The notes under the pieces were generated by a model that saw nothing but the letters and a program-made list of their open reading frames with translations, searched no databases and had not been told where the DNA came from. DNA of 64,000 bases from Candidatus Thiodictyon syntrophicum (GTDB lineage Bacteria > Pseudomonadota > Gammaproteobacteria > Chromatiales > Chromatiaceae): contig NZ_CP020370.1 in NCBI RefSeq assembly GCF_002813775.1, positions 3,807,501 through 3,871,500 of the forward strand. Reading direction: 5' to 3'. Positions 43,395 to 51,541 of this stretch are shown here, piece by piece. Each line of letters opens with the position of its first letter. The stretch's first letter is position 1. Position numbers and translations under genes: made by a program.

Positions 43395-45217
43395 TAGAGG
43401 TAGATGAGGGCCACCAGTGCGATGGTCACGACCATCGTCAGCAGCAGCAGCGGCAGGCCGACCTTGACATAGTCGCCGAAACGGTAGCCGCCGGGCTCCA
43501 TCACCAACATGTTGACCGGCGACGACACGGGTGTGACGAAGGCGGCACAGCAGGCGATCGACACCGTCATGGCGAAGGCCTGGGGCGACACATGCAGTGA
43601 CTGGGCGGCCTGAATCGCAATCGGCGCAATCAGGACGGCAGTCGCGGAGTTGGAGATGAAGAGCCCCACCACCGCGGTCACCAGGAACAGCACCGCCAGC
43701 ATCGCAATCGGCCCCAGTGACCCGAGCGTGGCGACCAGTTGGTTTGCCATCAACACCGTCGCCCCGGTCTTGGTCAGCGCGGTTGCCAAGGGCAGCATAC
43801 CGGCAATCAGCACCACCGTCTTCCAACTGATGACGCGGTAGATGCTGTCCAGTTTGACGCAGCCGGTGGCGACCATCAGGAGCGCGGCGATCAGCACGGT
43901 CGCCGTGTTCGGCAGCAGTTCCAGGGCCATCACCGTGATCATCAGCGCCACAATGCCCACGGCGGCCGGCGCGCGGCCGCGCGCGGGCAGCCGCTCCTGG
44001 TATTCCGCCGGCAGCGCCAGGACCACAAAGTTCTGCCGGTCCTCCCCCAGCCGCCGGATATCGTCCCACTCACCCAAGACCAACAGGGTGTCACCGAAGT
44101 CCAGCGGCTCATCCACCAGATTCATGGTGAGCGGCTCACCGCGATGACGAACGGCGAGCACGGTGACCCGATATCGCCCGCGGAATTCGATCTCACGCAG
44201 GGTCTTGCCGATCAACTTGGATTCCGGCGCGAGCATGATCTCGGCCACCCCCAACTCCTGCAGGACCTCATAGCGCTGCCGCTCGCTCAGCGGGGGCAGT
44301 CGGATCAGGCGGTGCGCCGCAATCAGGGACTCCACCTGTGGGGCATCCGCGACGACGGTGATCGCGTCCTCGGGCTCGAAGACCGTCTCCGGCAGGGCCG
44401 GCACACCCTGCATCTTACCGTCGCGTTGCCGCTCCAAACCCACGATGACACAACCGAAGCGACTGCGCAGCCGGGCCGCGGCCACCGATTGCGCGAGCAG
44501 GGGGGAACCCGCGGGAACGCGCAGGCGGTGCCACCAAGCGGCCAGCCCATAGGCCGTGATCAGATCGACCACGCTTGCCTGACGCCCGCCGTCGGCCGCG
44601 GCGCTGCGGCTGCGACTGAGCCAGTTGCGCGCCGCCAGCATGAAGAGCATGCCCACGGCGAGCACGGCCAGACCAAAGGGCGCCCAACTGAAGAAGCCGA
44701 GCGGGGCCAGATGCTGCGCGCGCAAGGCGGCATCGACGATCAAATTGGGGGAGGACGCGATCAGGGTCATCATCCCGCTGGTCAGGGCCGCGACGGACAA
44801 CGGCATCAGCATCCGCTTGCGGTTCAATCCGGTCTTGTCGGCAATCGCCAGCACCACCGGAATCAGCATGGCAGTAATCGCCGACGAACTCATGAAGGCC
44901 CCGACCCCTCCCGCCAGCGCCATCACCAGCGCGATCAGGCGCACCTCGCTGCCGGCGCCCGCCTTCAGTACCGCCTCCCCCAGGCGATGCGCGACCCCGG
45001 TGGTCACCAAGGCCTCGCTGACGATGAACATCCCGGCAATCAGGACCACCACCGGGTCACCGAACCCGGCCAGCGACTCCTGGGGCGTCAGCACCCCGCT
45101 GAGCATCAGCGCCAGCACCACGAGGATCGCCACCATATCGGCGCGCAGACGTCCCCAGGCGAACAGCGCGATGGCGCCCGCCAGGATGCCGAACACGATC
45201 ATCATGTGGTCGGTCAT
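43391..45217 (-). CDS. SLC13-family permease with two TrkA-C (RCK_C) domains
   Basis: A 608-aa membrane transporter. About five N-terminal helices (IVFGILAGAIALFAW, GDPVVVLIAGMFIVSEAL, the SSSAITAMLIPVVLA motif) come first. Two soluble RCK_C domains follow at about 210-385 (LRVPAGSPLLAQSVAAARLR; LAPESKLIGKTLREIEFR). The C-terminal half holds a second SNSATAVLIAPIAIQAA motif and PVNMLVMEPGGY. This is the layout of DASS-type sodium/anion symporters such as sulfate or dicarboxylate carriers. Substrate not determinable. In sulfur-oxidising bacteria sulfate is plausible. Confidence 0.92.
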   Translation of the reverse strand: MTDHMMIVFGILAGAIALFAWGRLRADMVAILVVLALMLSGVLTPQESLAGFGDPVVVLIAGMFIVSEALVTTGVAHRLGEAVLKAGAGSEVRLIALVMALAGGVGAFMSSSAITAMLIPVVLAIADKTGLNRKRMLMPLSVAALTSGMMTLIASSPNLIVDAALRAQHLAPLGFFSWAPFGLAVLAVGMLFMLAARNWLSRSRSAAADGGRQASVVDLITAYGLAAWWHRLRVPAGSPLLAQSVAAARLRSRFGCVIVGLERQRDGKMQGVPALPETVFEPEDAITVVADAPQVESLIAAHRLIRLPPLSERQRYEVLQELGVAEIMLAPESKLIGKTLREIEFRGRYRVTVLAVRHRGEPLTMNLVDEPLDFGDTLLVLGEWDDIRRLGEDRQNFVVLALPAEYQERLPARGRAPAAVGIVALMITVMALELLPNTATVLIAALLMVATGCVKLDSIYRVISWKTVVLIAGMLPLATALTKTGATVLMANQLVATLGSLGPIAMLAVLFLVTAVVGLFISNSATAVLIAPIAIQAAQSLHVSPQAFAMTVSIACCAAFVTPVSSPVNMLVMEPGGYRFGDYVKVGLPLLLLTMVVTIALVALIYLY

Positions 45218-45486
45218 GCCCGTCCCCGCGCCTGAAGCCGGGCCGCAGGGGCCCCGTGCTGCCTACAGCTTCTTTTCAAGCTTCTTGATCTCGGCCTTCA
45301 GCTTGTGCCGGAAGGACCCCAAATACGCAATACCTGGTATGCATGAGTCACTCCGTCAACAGTTTTCGTTCGGGATGACGCTCGGGTACGCGAACTCTGG
45401 CTGGCCTTGGTTCGACGACACCGCCCGCTGATTATATCCTGCCTGCGACTGCGCCGGCGTGGTGTGTTGGACCCCAACACCAGTTT

Positions 45487-45591
45487 CGTTGTCGTTGTCG
45501 TTGTCGTAATCGAGGCTTTCGTAGCGCCCCGAATTCTCTCGCCCCCCCAAAGCACGTCGCTTCTCCGATTACGATTACGACAACGACAACG
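45487..45591. repeat. Complete GTTGTC/GACAAC hexamer element, copy A
   Basis: Left arm CGTTGTCGTTGTCG...CGTAATCG (45,487-45,512), core GTAGCGCCCCGAATTCTCTC...GTCGCTTCTC, right arm CGATTACGATTACGACAACG... (45,566-45,591). It is followed by TTGTGCTTAACTTGTTC up to the MarC stop. It fills most of the gap 45,218-45,621. The left part of that gap (45,263-45,330) encodes a short helical tail on the minus strand (HKLKAEIKKLEKKL-stop) that may be a gene remnant. Confidence 0.88.
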
Positions 45592-45621
45592 ATTGTGCTT
45601 AACTTGTTCTTAACTCGTTAC

Positions 45622-46305
45622 CTAATGGAGTTTCAGCACCTGCGGGGCAATCGATTGAACGATGACATTCGTCACCCCGGTGACCACGAACTGCATGCCG
45701 ATCGAGGCCACGAGCAACCCCAGGACACGGGTCATGATGCTCAGGCCCACATCCCCGAGCAGGCGACGCAGCAGCCGCCCCGCCAGCAGAATCACGAAGG
45801 TCAGCGCGCAAATCCCGACGCTGACCAGCACCATCCCGATCAGCAGGGTATCGCTCTTGATGGCTCGGGCCTGGCCGGCATGGAGGATCAGATTGGCGAT
45901 GACGCCTGGCCCGACCAGTAGCGGCATCGCGAATGGAACGACGATTCGCCGATAGACGGACTTGGCCTCCGCGACAGCGCCCAGCTCGGTCATCGCGACC
46001 AGGTCCTTGGCCGCCTTCCCCGGCTCAGCCGTGACGATCCTGATGCCGATCGACAGCAGCAGGATGCCCCCCGCCAGGCGAAACGAATCCAGCGTGATAC
46101 CGAAAAAATCGATGATGGACGTGCCGGCCAGCAGAAACACCAGGATCAGCCCCAACACCGTCAATGCCACGAACAGCGCCAACCAGCGCTGGACCCCTGG
46201 ACCCAGGCCCTCGGTATAGCCCATAAAGACCGGCAGCATACCCAATGGGTTGAGCAGCGCAAACAAGGTGGCGCCGAAGGTGGTGAGGATGGCGGTTTCG
46301 CCCAT
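45622..46305 (-). CDS. MarC family integral membrane protein
   Basis: A 227-aa protein with six predicted membrane helices. MarC/UPF0056 motifs: FALLNPLGMLPVFMGYTEG (residues about 15-33), SFRLAGGILLLSIGIRIV, VPFAMPLLVGPGVIANLIL and VLGLLVASIGMQFVVTGV. Its function is not established; it was once thought linked to multiple-antibiotic resistance. The stop abuts the hexamer element. Confidence 0.93.
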   Translation of the reverse strand: MGETAILTTFGATLFALLNPLGMLPVFMGYTEGLGPGVQRWLALFVALTVLGLILVFLLAGTSIIDFFGITLDSFRLAGGILLLSIGIRIVTAEPGKAAKDLVAMTELGAVAEAKSVYRRIVVPFAMPLLVGPGVIANLILHAGQARAIKSDTLLIGMVLVSVGICALTFVILLAGRLLRRLLGDVGLSIMTRVLGLLVASIGMQFVVTGVTNVIVQSIAPQVLKLH

Positions 46306-46593
46306 GGTCTGGATTACCTTTAGATCGCGCTGACCCCTGGACCTGGAAAGGGCCGCGCGGCTCGGCTGATGGTCTTTCTCGGGTCGCGCCGAGTCGGCGC
46401 CTCACTCACCGCCGCGCCACCAGGGATTGTCGCATGACGGCCGGGGGGCGTGGTGCGTCAGTGCAGCAGTTTGGCCCGCGGCAGGTGCAAGCGCAAATCC
46501 GCGCGCAGTCACCCACGCCCCTCCAAGTGCGCAGGACCCGCCGGCCTGCCATCGACCAGGCGCAGGCACAGGCCTGTCCCCAACCCCAAGGCG

Positions 46594-46859
46594 TTATCCA
46601 GGTGCATCATCGCCCCACCGTCTGAACAGTTCATGCTCGATCGCGAACTGGTCGAGGACCTTGCCTAGCGTCTGGTCCACCAGGTCCATGATCGTCGTGG
46701 GGCTGTGGTAGAAGGACGGCGCCGGGGGCAGGATGACGGCCCCCATCTCGGTGACCGCCGTCATGTGGCGCAGATGGCCCAGATGCAGCGGAGACTCTCG
46801 GGGGACCAGGACCAGTTTGCGACGCTCGCGCCCGTCAGGCCGACGATGAGCCGCTTCAT
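46594..46859 (-). pseudogene. ubiX: ubiX flavin prenyltransferase remnant with internal deletion
   Basis: The first 12 residues from ATG 46,859 (MKRLIVGLTGAS) are the UbiX start. The sequence then jumps, in another frame, to RKLVLVPRESPLHLGHLRHM and VTEMGAVILPPAPSFYHSP, the C-terminal UbiX region, ending VLDQFAIEHELFRRWG and a stop at 46,594. About 100 central residues including most of the FMN site are gone (junction about 46,824). The functional copy must lie elsewhere. The flanks 46,306-46,593 and 46,860-47,191 hold nothing else recognisable. Confidence 0.83.
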
Positions 46860-47191
46860 GAGACCTGACTCCCCTGACGATTCATAAGTTGGACCCTCCC
46901 GGCAGTGTCATGCCGCACCGCCCCAGCCGCAGAGGTGGCGGCGATCAGCGCGCGGCAGCCGCCGATGTTGCGCCGCTTGCGCGCCTGGCGCGACGGCCAC
47001 ACTGCGGCCCGCTCGGCCGGTCGAGCCGACGCCAGGCCTCACAGGGTGTAACGCCGCACCGACCGCGACCACCTTAACCGCTACGCTTGCCTCTAAGCCA
47101 CCTCGTCTGCGCAATACCGTGATACCCCTATGGACAATTCAGCCATGACCGCCAAGATCAGAGATGCAACTGAGCCGGCGCGTTGCAAGCG

Positions 47192-47371
47192 ATGACAATT
47201 GTGAGACCGAAGTATGTCCTGTGGCTACTGGTTACGGTTGTGTTCGCGGCCTGGTACCTGGTCGATCCGCAGGCCAAGGGCAGCGACGACCAGGCCCCCT
47301 ACCTGGCCGGGCTGGTCGCGGTCTGGCCGCTGCCAGCCCTCGACGCGCACCGGTCTCAGGCACGACGGTGA
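47192..47371 (+). CDS. Possible small single-helix membrane protein
   Basis: A 59-aa frame with one membrane helix (YVLWLLVTVVFAAWYLVDP) and a short polar tail. No ribosome site of note and no family. It may be a small protein or a fragment of a lost gene, as it lies in the eroded stretch between the ubiX remnant and tRNA-Phe. Confidence 0.3.
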   Translation: MTIVRPKYVLWLLVTVVFAAWYLVDPQAKGSDDQAPYLAGLVAVWPLPALDAHRSQARR

Positions 47372-47515
47372 TGGGTGCGCCCGGCTTGGTGCGCGGTCAC
47401 CGCCCCCCGGCCGGGATCGCGCAGGCCCGCGTCACTAGATTATTGTTTATAAACTACTTTCCAGAACACTTGGGGCGCTGCCAAAAAATGTAAGGCTCCC
47501 ACCCCACTTTCACGC

Positions 47516-47544
47516 TTGACTGAAGGCGCCGATCCGTCTTAAAT
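47516..47544 (+). promoter_or_regulatory. Sigma-70 promoter of tRNA-Phe
   Basis: TTGACT (47,516-47,521), 17-nt spacer, TTAAAT (47,539-47,544). The predicted start is at about 47,551, some 75 nt before the mature tRNA, leaving a leader for RNase P. Confidence 0.65.
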
Positions 47545-47624
47545 ACGGGGCTCGCAGCGCTGCATGGCTGGCTCCCAGCCTTCAGGATGCAACGCACGCT
47601 CGGCAGGCAGTTTTCCGCGCCCAC

Positions 47625-47700
47625 GCCCAGGTAGCTCAGTTGGTAGAGCAGGGGACTGAAAATCCCCGTGTCGGTGGTTCGATTCCGCCCCTGGGCACCA
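47625..47700 (+). tRNA. tRNA-Phe (anticodon GAA)
   Basis: 76 nt with encoded CCA. The acceptor stem pairs GCCCAGG with CCTGGGC. The anticodon stem-loop GGGGACTGAAAATCCCC gives anticodon GAA. The T-arm GGTTCGATTCC is standard. Confidence 0.96.
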
Positions 47701-47715
47701 TAAGATGATAAAGAT

Positions 47716-47745
47716 ACGCCAACCCGAAAGGTTGGCGTTTTTTTT
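47716..47745 (+). terminator. Rho-independent terminator of tRNA-Phe
   Basis: A 9-bp stem ACGCCAACC (47,716-47,724) with GGTTGGCGT (47,730-47,738), loop CGAAA, then a run of eight T. Confidence 0.9.
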
Positions 47746-47798
47746 GCGTGTGTGCCCGGGTGAACTCGGGACTGAAGATCGAAGCCTGGGCGCGCGCC

Positions 47799-48242
47799 TC
47801 AGCCGCCGCCCCGGCTCCCCGGACCTTGCGCCAGGCGCATGCCGACGAGTTGTGCCACCACGACGGCGATATAGAACTGGCCGAACACCGTTTCGAGCAT
47901 GGCGATGGCCGTCATGGGACCCCGTAACGGGGCTATGTCCCCATAGCCGACCGAGGTGATGGTGGCGAGACTAAAATAGAGGAACAGGCAGGTGCGCCCC
48001 CGCGGGTCGGCAAACTGACCCGCCAGGTCGGGACTGACGGCGAAGGAGTCCGCGATCAGGCCGCAGACCAAGAGCAACAGCAAGATCAGATAGCGGTGAT
48101 CACGCAGGGTCTTGGTCCAGGCAGCGGCCGGGGCGCCGCCGGCCCGCGAGGGATGGCTCGCGCGGCGGGTTGATCCCGGCGTGACCAGCGGCGACCGGCG
48201 GCCCCGCAGGCACCGCGGTTTGCGATTCGCCGGCGCTCGCAC
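47799..48242 (-). CDS. Two-helix potassium channel (Ion_trans_2)
   Basis: A 147-aa protein with one membrane helix (YLILLLLLVCGLIADSF), a pore loop with selectivity filter TITSVGYGD (residues about 92-100) and a second helix (TVFGQFYIAVVVAQLVGM). This is a complete KcsA-type core without a regulatory domain. The true start is uncertain: the first 45 residues are Arg/Pro-rich and unlike the family, so translation may begin nearer residue 45. It could also be a truncated larger channel. Confidence 0.75.
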   Translation of the reverse strand: MRAPANRKPRCLRGRRSPLVTPGSTRRASHPSRAGGAPAAAWTKTLRDHRYLILLLLLVCGLIADSFAVSPDLAGQFADPRGRTCLFLYFSLATITSVGYGDIAPLRGPMTAIAMLETVFGQFYIAVVVAQLVGMRLAQGPGSRGGG

Positions 48243-48286
48243 CTGGTTCAGGCGGTCCCGAACAACCGCACGTAGTTCTCGTCCGG

Positions 48287-49039
48287 GTGCGTGAGGAACA
48301 ACTGAAGGAGCGACTGGGCGAGCGCTTCCGCGAACTGGATATCCCCTTGCTCGTCGAGTGGCCCGACGGCCGCCGGGCAGCGCTGGTCTTCGTCGTCGAA
48401 GAAGAGACCGATCCGAAGCGCTTCTCCGTCCTGCGTCTGGCCCACTACTGCCTGGACATCGCCGAGTTACTCGATACTCGGCGCGTGGTTCCCGTCGTCG
48501 TCTTCCTGCGGGGCGGCCCGGCGGAGCGAAAGCTCGATCTCGGGGGCGACGAACAAACCTATCTGCGCTTCCGCTTTCTGTCGATCGAATTGTCGACCCT
48601 GCCCTACCGCGAGCATCGCGACAGCCGGAACATCGTCGTGCGGCTCAACCTACCCAATATGAACTACGCGCCGCAGGAAAGGGTGGAGGTCTATGCCGCG
48701 GCGGTGCGTGGGCTCGCCAGCCTGGAGCCGGACCCGGAGCGGCAACGCAAATACCTGGATTTCGTGGACATCTACGCCGACCTTGATGACCAGGAACGCA
48801 AGCGTTATGAACGTGAATACCCTGATGAGGTGCAAACGATGACGAGTTTCTCCGAACGCTTTGAGGCAAAGGGGCGGCAGCAAGGCGAGGCCGTGGCGCT
48901 GATGCGCGTCATGCGCCGCAAATTCGGTGAGTTGCCGGAACCGGCCCGGCAACGGATCGAAGCGGCCGACGCGCAAACCCTGCTCGAATGGATTGATCGG
49001 ATATTTACGGCCGAAAGCATCGACGAGGTAATCCACTGA
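48287..49039 (+). CDS. DUF4351/Rpn-like protein, probably 5'-truncated
   Basis: 250 aa from GTG 48,287. The N-terminal part carries the Rpn/PD-(D/E)XK-like transposase-nuclease pattern (PLLVEWPDGRRAALVFVVEEETDP, then RFSVLRLAHYCLDI). A helical middle (PQERVEVYAAAVRGLASLEPD) follows, and a C-terminal DUF4351 domain (RRKFGELPEPARQRIEAADAQTLLEWIDRIFTAESIDEVI). Homologues usually have about 30 more N-terminal residues. Here the sequence just upstream is a relic resembling the end of tatD on the other strand, which suggests that a rearrangement removed the original start. Confidence 0.78.
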   Translation: MREEQLKERLGERFRELDIPLLVEWPDGRRAALVFVVEEETDPKRFSVLRLAHYCLDIAELLDTRRVVPVVVFLRGGPAERKLDLGGDEQTYLRFRFLSIELSTLPYREHRDSRNIVVRLNLPNMNYAPQERVEVYAAAVRGLASLEPDPERQRKYLDFVDIYADLDDQERKRYEREYPDEVQTMTSFSERFEAKGRQQGEAVALMRVMRRKFGELPEPARQRIEAADAQTLLEWIDRIFTAESIDEVIH

Positions 49040-49049
49040 TAAAGAAGCG

Positions 49050-49091
49050 GGGGCGTCCCGCCCCCGCGGGCGCGCCGGGGCGGGACGCCCC
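49050..49091. terminator. GC-rich hairpin between convergent genes
   Basis: A 15-bp perfect stem GGGGCGTCCCGCCCC (49,050-49,064) with its complement at 49,077-49,091. No T-run. It lies between the stops at 49,039 and 49,104 and may end transcription from both sides. Confidence 0.5.
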
Positions 49092-49103
49092 GGCTCCTCT
49101 TGC

Positions 49104-51275
49104 TCACCGCCCCGCCGCACCGGTCAGTGCGCCGCCAGCCGAATCGATGGCCGCGAGCAGTGCGTCGCGCCCCTCCCCGGCCGCCCGGATCAGGGCGAGC
49201 AGGGCCGCGCGACTGGGGGCAAAGGCGGGGGCCGTCTCGATGTAATGGCCGGTCCCGGCGAAGGTCCAACCCGGCTTGAAGTCGGCCGGCTGGGCGGCGA
49301 CCAGGGCGCGCAGGTCGGCGAGGCGCCCGGGTAGCGCGGCGCTGGACTGGGGATCGGCGAGTCCGGCGAGTGCGGCGATCTCCAGCAGGCGCAAGGCGGA
49401 TTCGGTCGCCGGCTCCGGCCGCTGGGCCGGGTCTGCGAGGGCGATCAGGGCGGCGAGCCGGTCTCGGGCCTCGGGGAGGCGGCCGGTGGTCAGGTGGGTC
49501 TCGGCGAAGTTCATCCGCGCGGACAGTTTGTCCGGGTGGCGTTGCAGCCAGGCGGCGGTGAGGTGGTAGGCGGCGGCGAAGTCGAACAATTTCTCGTGAT
49601 ACAGGGTCTGCGCGGCGTTATAGAGATCCGCATCATCCGGGTCCGCCCGCAACAAGTCCTTCAGGACACCGGCCATGCCGCGGGCATCCTCCAAGGTGGC
49701 GCAGGCCCTGAGCAGATTCTGCTGGGTCAGAGCCCATTGGGGCGCCATGTGCTCCAGGGTGAAGACGGTCAGCGCCTCCCGGTAGGCGGCGATCGCCACG
49801 GCGAGCAGCCGCCGGCCCTCCTCACCACCGGTGCGGGAGCCCTGCTGCTGGAGCGCGCGGCCGAGGTTGTTCTGAGTCATGGCCCAATCCTGGGGCAACG
49901 CCGCGCGGGCGTAGACACCCAGGGCCTCCCGGTAGGAAGCGACCGCCTCGGCGAGCAGCCGCCGACCCTCCTCGCCGTCGGTGCGGGTGCAGACGCCCAG
50001 TGCCTCCCGGGAGGTAGCGACCGACTCGGCGAGCAACCGCCAGCCCTCCTCGCCGTCGGTGCGAGTGCCCTGCGCCAGGAGCGCGACGCCGAGGTTGTTC
50101 TGGGTCGCGGCCCATTGCTGGGGCAGCTCCGCACGGCTTTGGACGCCTAGGGCCTCCCGGAAGGCGGCGACCGCCGCGGCGAGCAGCCGCCGCCCCGCGT
50201 CGCCGTCGGCGCGGATGCCCTGCTCCTTGAGCGCGACGCCGAGGTTGTTCTGGGTCATGGCCCACTCCAGGGGCAGTTCCGCACGGGTGTAGACGCCCAG
50301 GGCCTCCTGGTAGGCGACGACCGCCGCGGCCAGATGGCGCCTGGACTCGGTGCCCCCGAGCCGGATTCCGAGTTCCTGGTGGGCATCCGCGACCAGGACT
50401 GTCATCTCGGCCCAGGACCGCGGCGACTCCTCCTTGCGCACCGCCGCCAGCCCCTTTCCATAGGCATCCAGCGCCTCGTCGAAGCGGTACCCGGTGCCCG
50501 CGGCATCCCCGGCCAGCCGATAACCACGCAGGGTCTTCTCCAGCAGGTCCTGTTCGCGCGTGCGGTTGGCGGCCAGGCGCCCGGCATAGGCGTCGCCCGA
50601 TTCCATGCCGCGGCTGAAGGCGTCCGCGAAGTTCTTACGGGCATAGGCGGCGAGTCCCAGCCGCCAGGGGTCGTCGGCGCGCGCCTCGGTCTGCGCGACC
50701 CAGCGGTCGATCTGCCCCTGGACCTCCGCGGGACCGAAGCCGTAGCGCCCGGACCAGTCGGCGATCAGGGCGGCGACGTCCGGGGGCGGACTCGGTGTCT
50801 TCCCGACGCCGGCCCCCTGTTCGGGCAGCCGGTCCTTGATCGCGGCGGCCGCCTTCTCGTGCAGTTCGGTGATCAGGGACTCGATGCGCTCGTCGGTCCG
50901 GAGCCGCTTGGACCCCTTGGGCAGCAGGCGCAACTCCACCACCCGGGCGGCCAGGTCGTCCGGGATGTCGACGCGGCCCTCCAGTGGATGGTCGATCACC
51001 CAGCCGTCCTTGCGCACCAAGAGTTGCACCTGCCGGCCGGCGACCTGGGCGGCGGTCAGTTCCAACAGGAAGACACCCAGGCTGTCGGTCGTGGCCGTGC
51101 GCCCGGTCTGGACTAGGGCCACGTCCACCGCGGGCGCGGGGTTCAAGTCACCCTGGGTTCCGACCGTCTGAACCAGTCCGTGGAGCAGCCGCTCCGCGGC
51201 CGGCACCGGCCAGGGGGCGAGCAGAATCAGCAGGACGAGCGTCAGGGCGAGCGGCGGGCGGGGGATGGCGTCCAA
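49104..51275 (-). CDS. Exported TPR-repeat protein with carboxypeptidase-regulatory-like domain
   Basis: 723 aa from the preferred TTG start at 51,275 (preceded by GCGGAGA); an upstream TTG at 51,317 is also open. Signal peptide PLALTLVLLILLAPWPVPAAE. A beta-sandwich resembling carboxypeptidase-regulatory domains (about 25-120, DSLGVFLLELTA, LVRKDGWVIDHPLEG) precedes TPR-type repeats (about 200-520) with the recurring WAMTQNNLGVAL and REALGV motifs. One repeat is shortened (REALGVCTRTDGEEGRRLL), a sign of recombination. A C-terminal helical domain follows. It lies downstream of the membrane TIR gene on the same strand, and both carry the same kind of beta-sandwich. Confidence 0.8.
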   Translation of the reverse strand: MDAIPRPPLALTLVLLILLAPWPVPAAERLLHGLVQTVGTQGDLNPAPAVDVALVQTGRTATTDSLGVFLLELTAAQVAGRQVQLLVRKDGWVIDHPLEGRVDIPDDLAARVVELRLLPKGSKRLRTDERIESLITELHEKAAAAIKDRLPEQGAGVGKTPSPPPDVAALIADWSGRYGFGPAEVQGQIDRWVAQTEARADDPWRLGLAAYARKNFADAFSRGMESGDAYAGRLAANRTREQDLLEKTLRGYRLAGDAAGTGYRFDEALDAYGKGLAAVRKEESPRSWAEMTVLVADAHQELGIRLGGTESRRHLAAAVVAYQEALGVYTRAELPLEWAMTQNNLGVALKEQGIRADGDAGRRLLAAAVAAFREALGVQSRAELPQQWAATQNNLGVALLAQGTRTDGEEGWRLLAESVATSREALGVCTRTDGEEGRRLLAEAVASYREALGVYARAALPQDWAMTQNNLGRALQQQGSRTGGEEGRRLLAVAIAAYREALTVFTLEHMAPQWALTQQNLLRACATLEDARGMAGVLKDLLRADPDDADLYNAAQTLYHEKLFDFAAAYHLTAAWLQRHPDKLSARMNFAETHLTTGRLPEARDRLAALIALADPAQRPEPATESALRLLEIAALAGLADPQSSAALPGRLADLRALVAAQPADFKPGWTFAGTGHYIETAPAFAPSRAALLALIRAAGEGRDALLAAIDSAGGALTGAAGR

Positions 51276-51399
51276 GAGTGTCTCCGCTGGTCGTGGGGTC
51301 GGGGAACCTGGTGCCAAAAAATACCGTCATTCTCGTTCCCGCGCTCCGCGTCACTGCCGTTGAGGCAAGCCGCGCTCGTCGACCGTGCGCCCTCCGACT

Positions 51400-51454
51400 G
51401 GAGTCCAAGGCTTCAGCCTTGGCGCCCTCCTCCAAGGCTGAAGCCTTGGACTCC
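51400..51454. repeat. Perfect 23-bp-arm palindrome
   Basis: The arms 51,400-51,422 (GGAGTCCAAGGCTTCAGC...) and 51,432-51,454 are exact complements around a 9-nt loop. It lies in the 266-bp gap between the TIR and TPR genes, where it could weaken read-through. Confidence 0.85.
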
Positions 51455-51541
51455 AGGGGCTTCGGCCGACAGCGGCGACTTGGCCAGCCGCTGCGCCTGG
51501 AAACGAGAGCTAGTTGCATTACGGGAACTGCCAACGGGGAT

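Noticed and set aside
43739-45235. A 498-aa plus-strand frame opposite the SLC13 permease
   Set aside because: His/Gln/Arg-rich shadow frame; the minus strand has membrane helices and RCK domains.
45263-45330. Short Lys/Glu-rich minus-strand tail ending in a stop
   Set aside because: Too short to name; it may be a gene remnant but has no recognisable family, so it is mentioned only under the neighbouring repeat.
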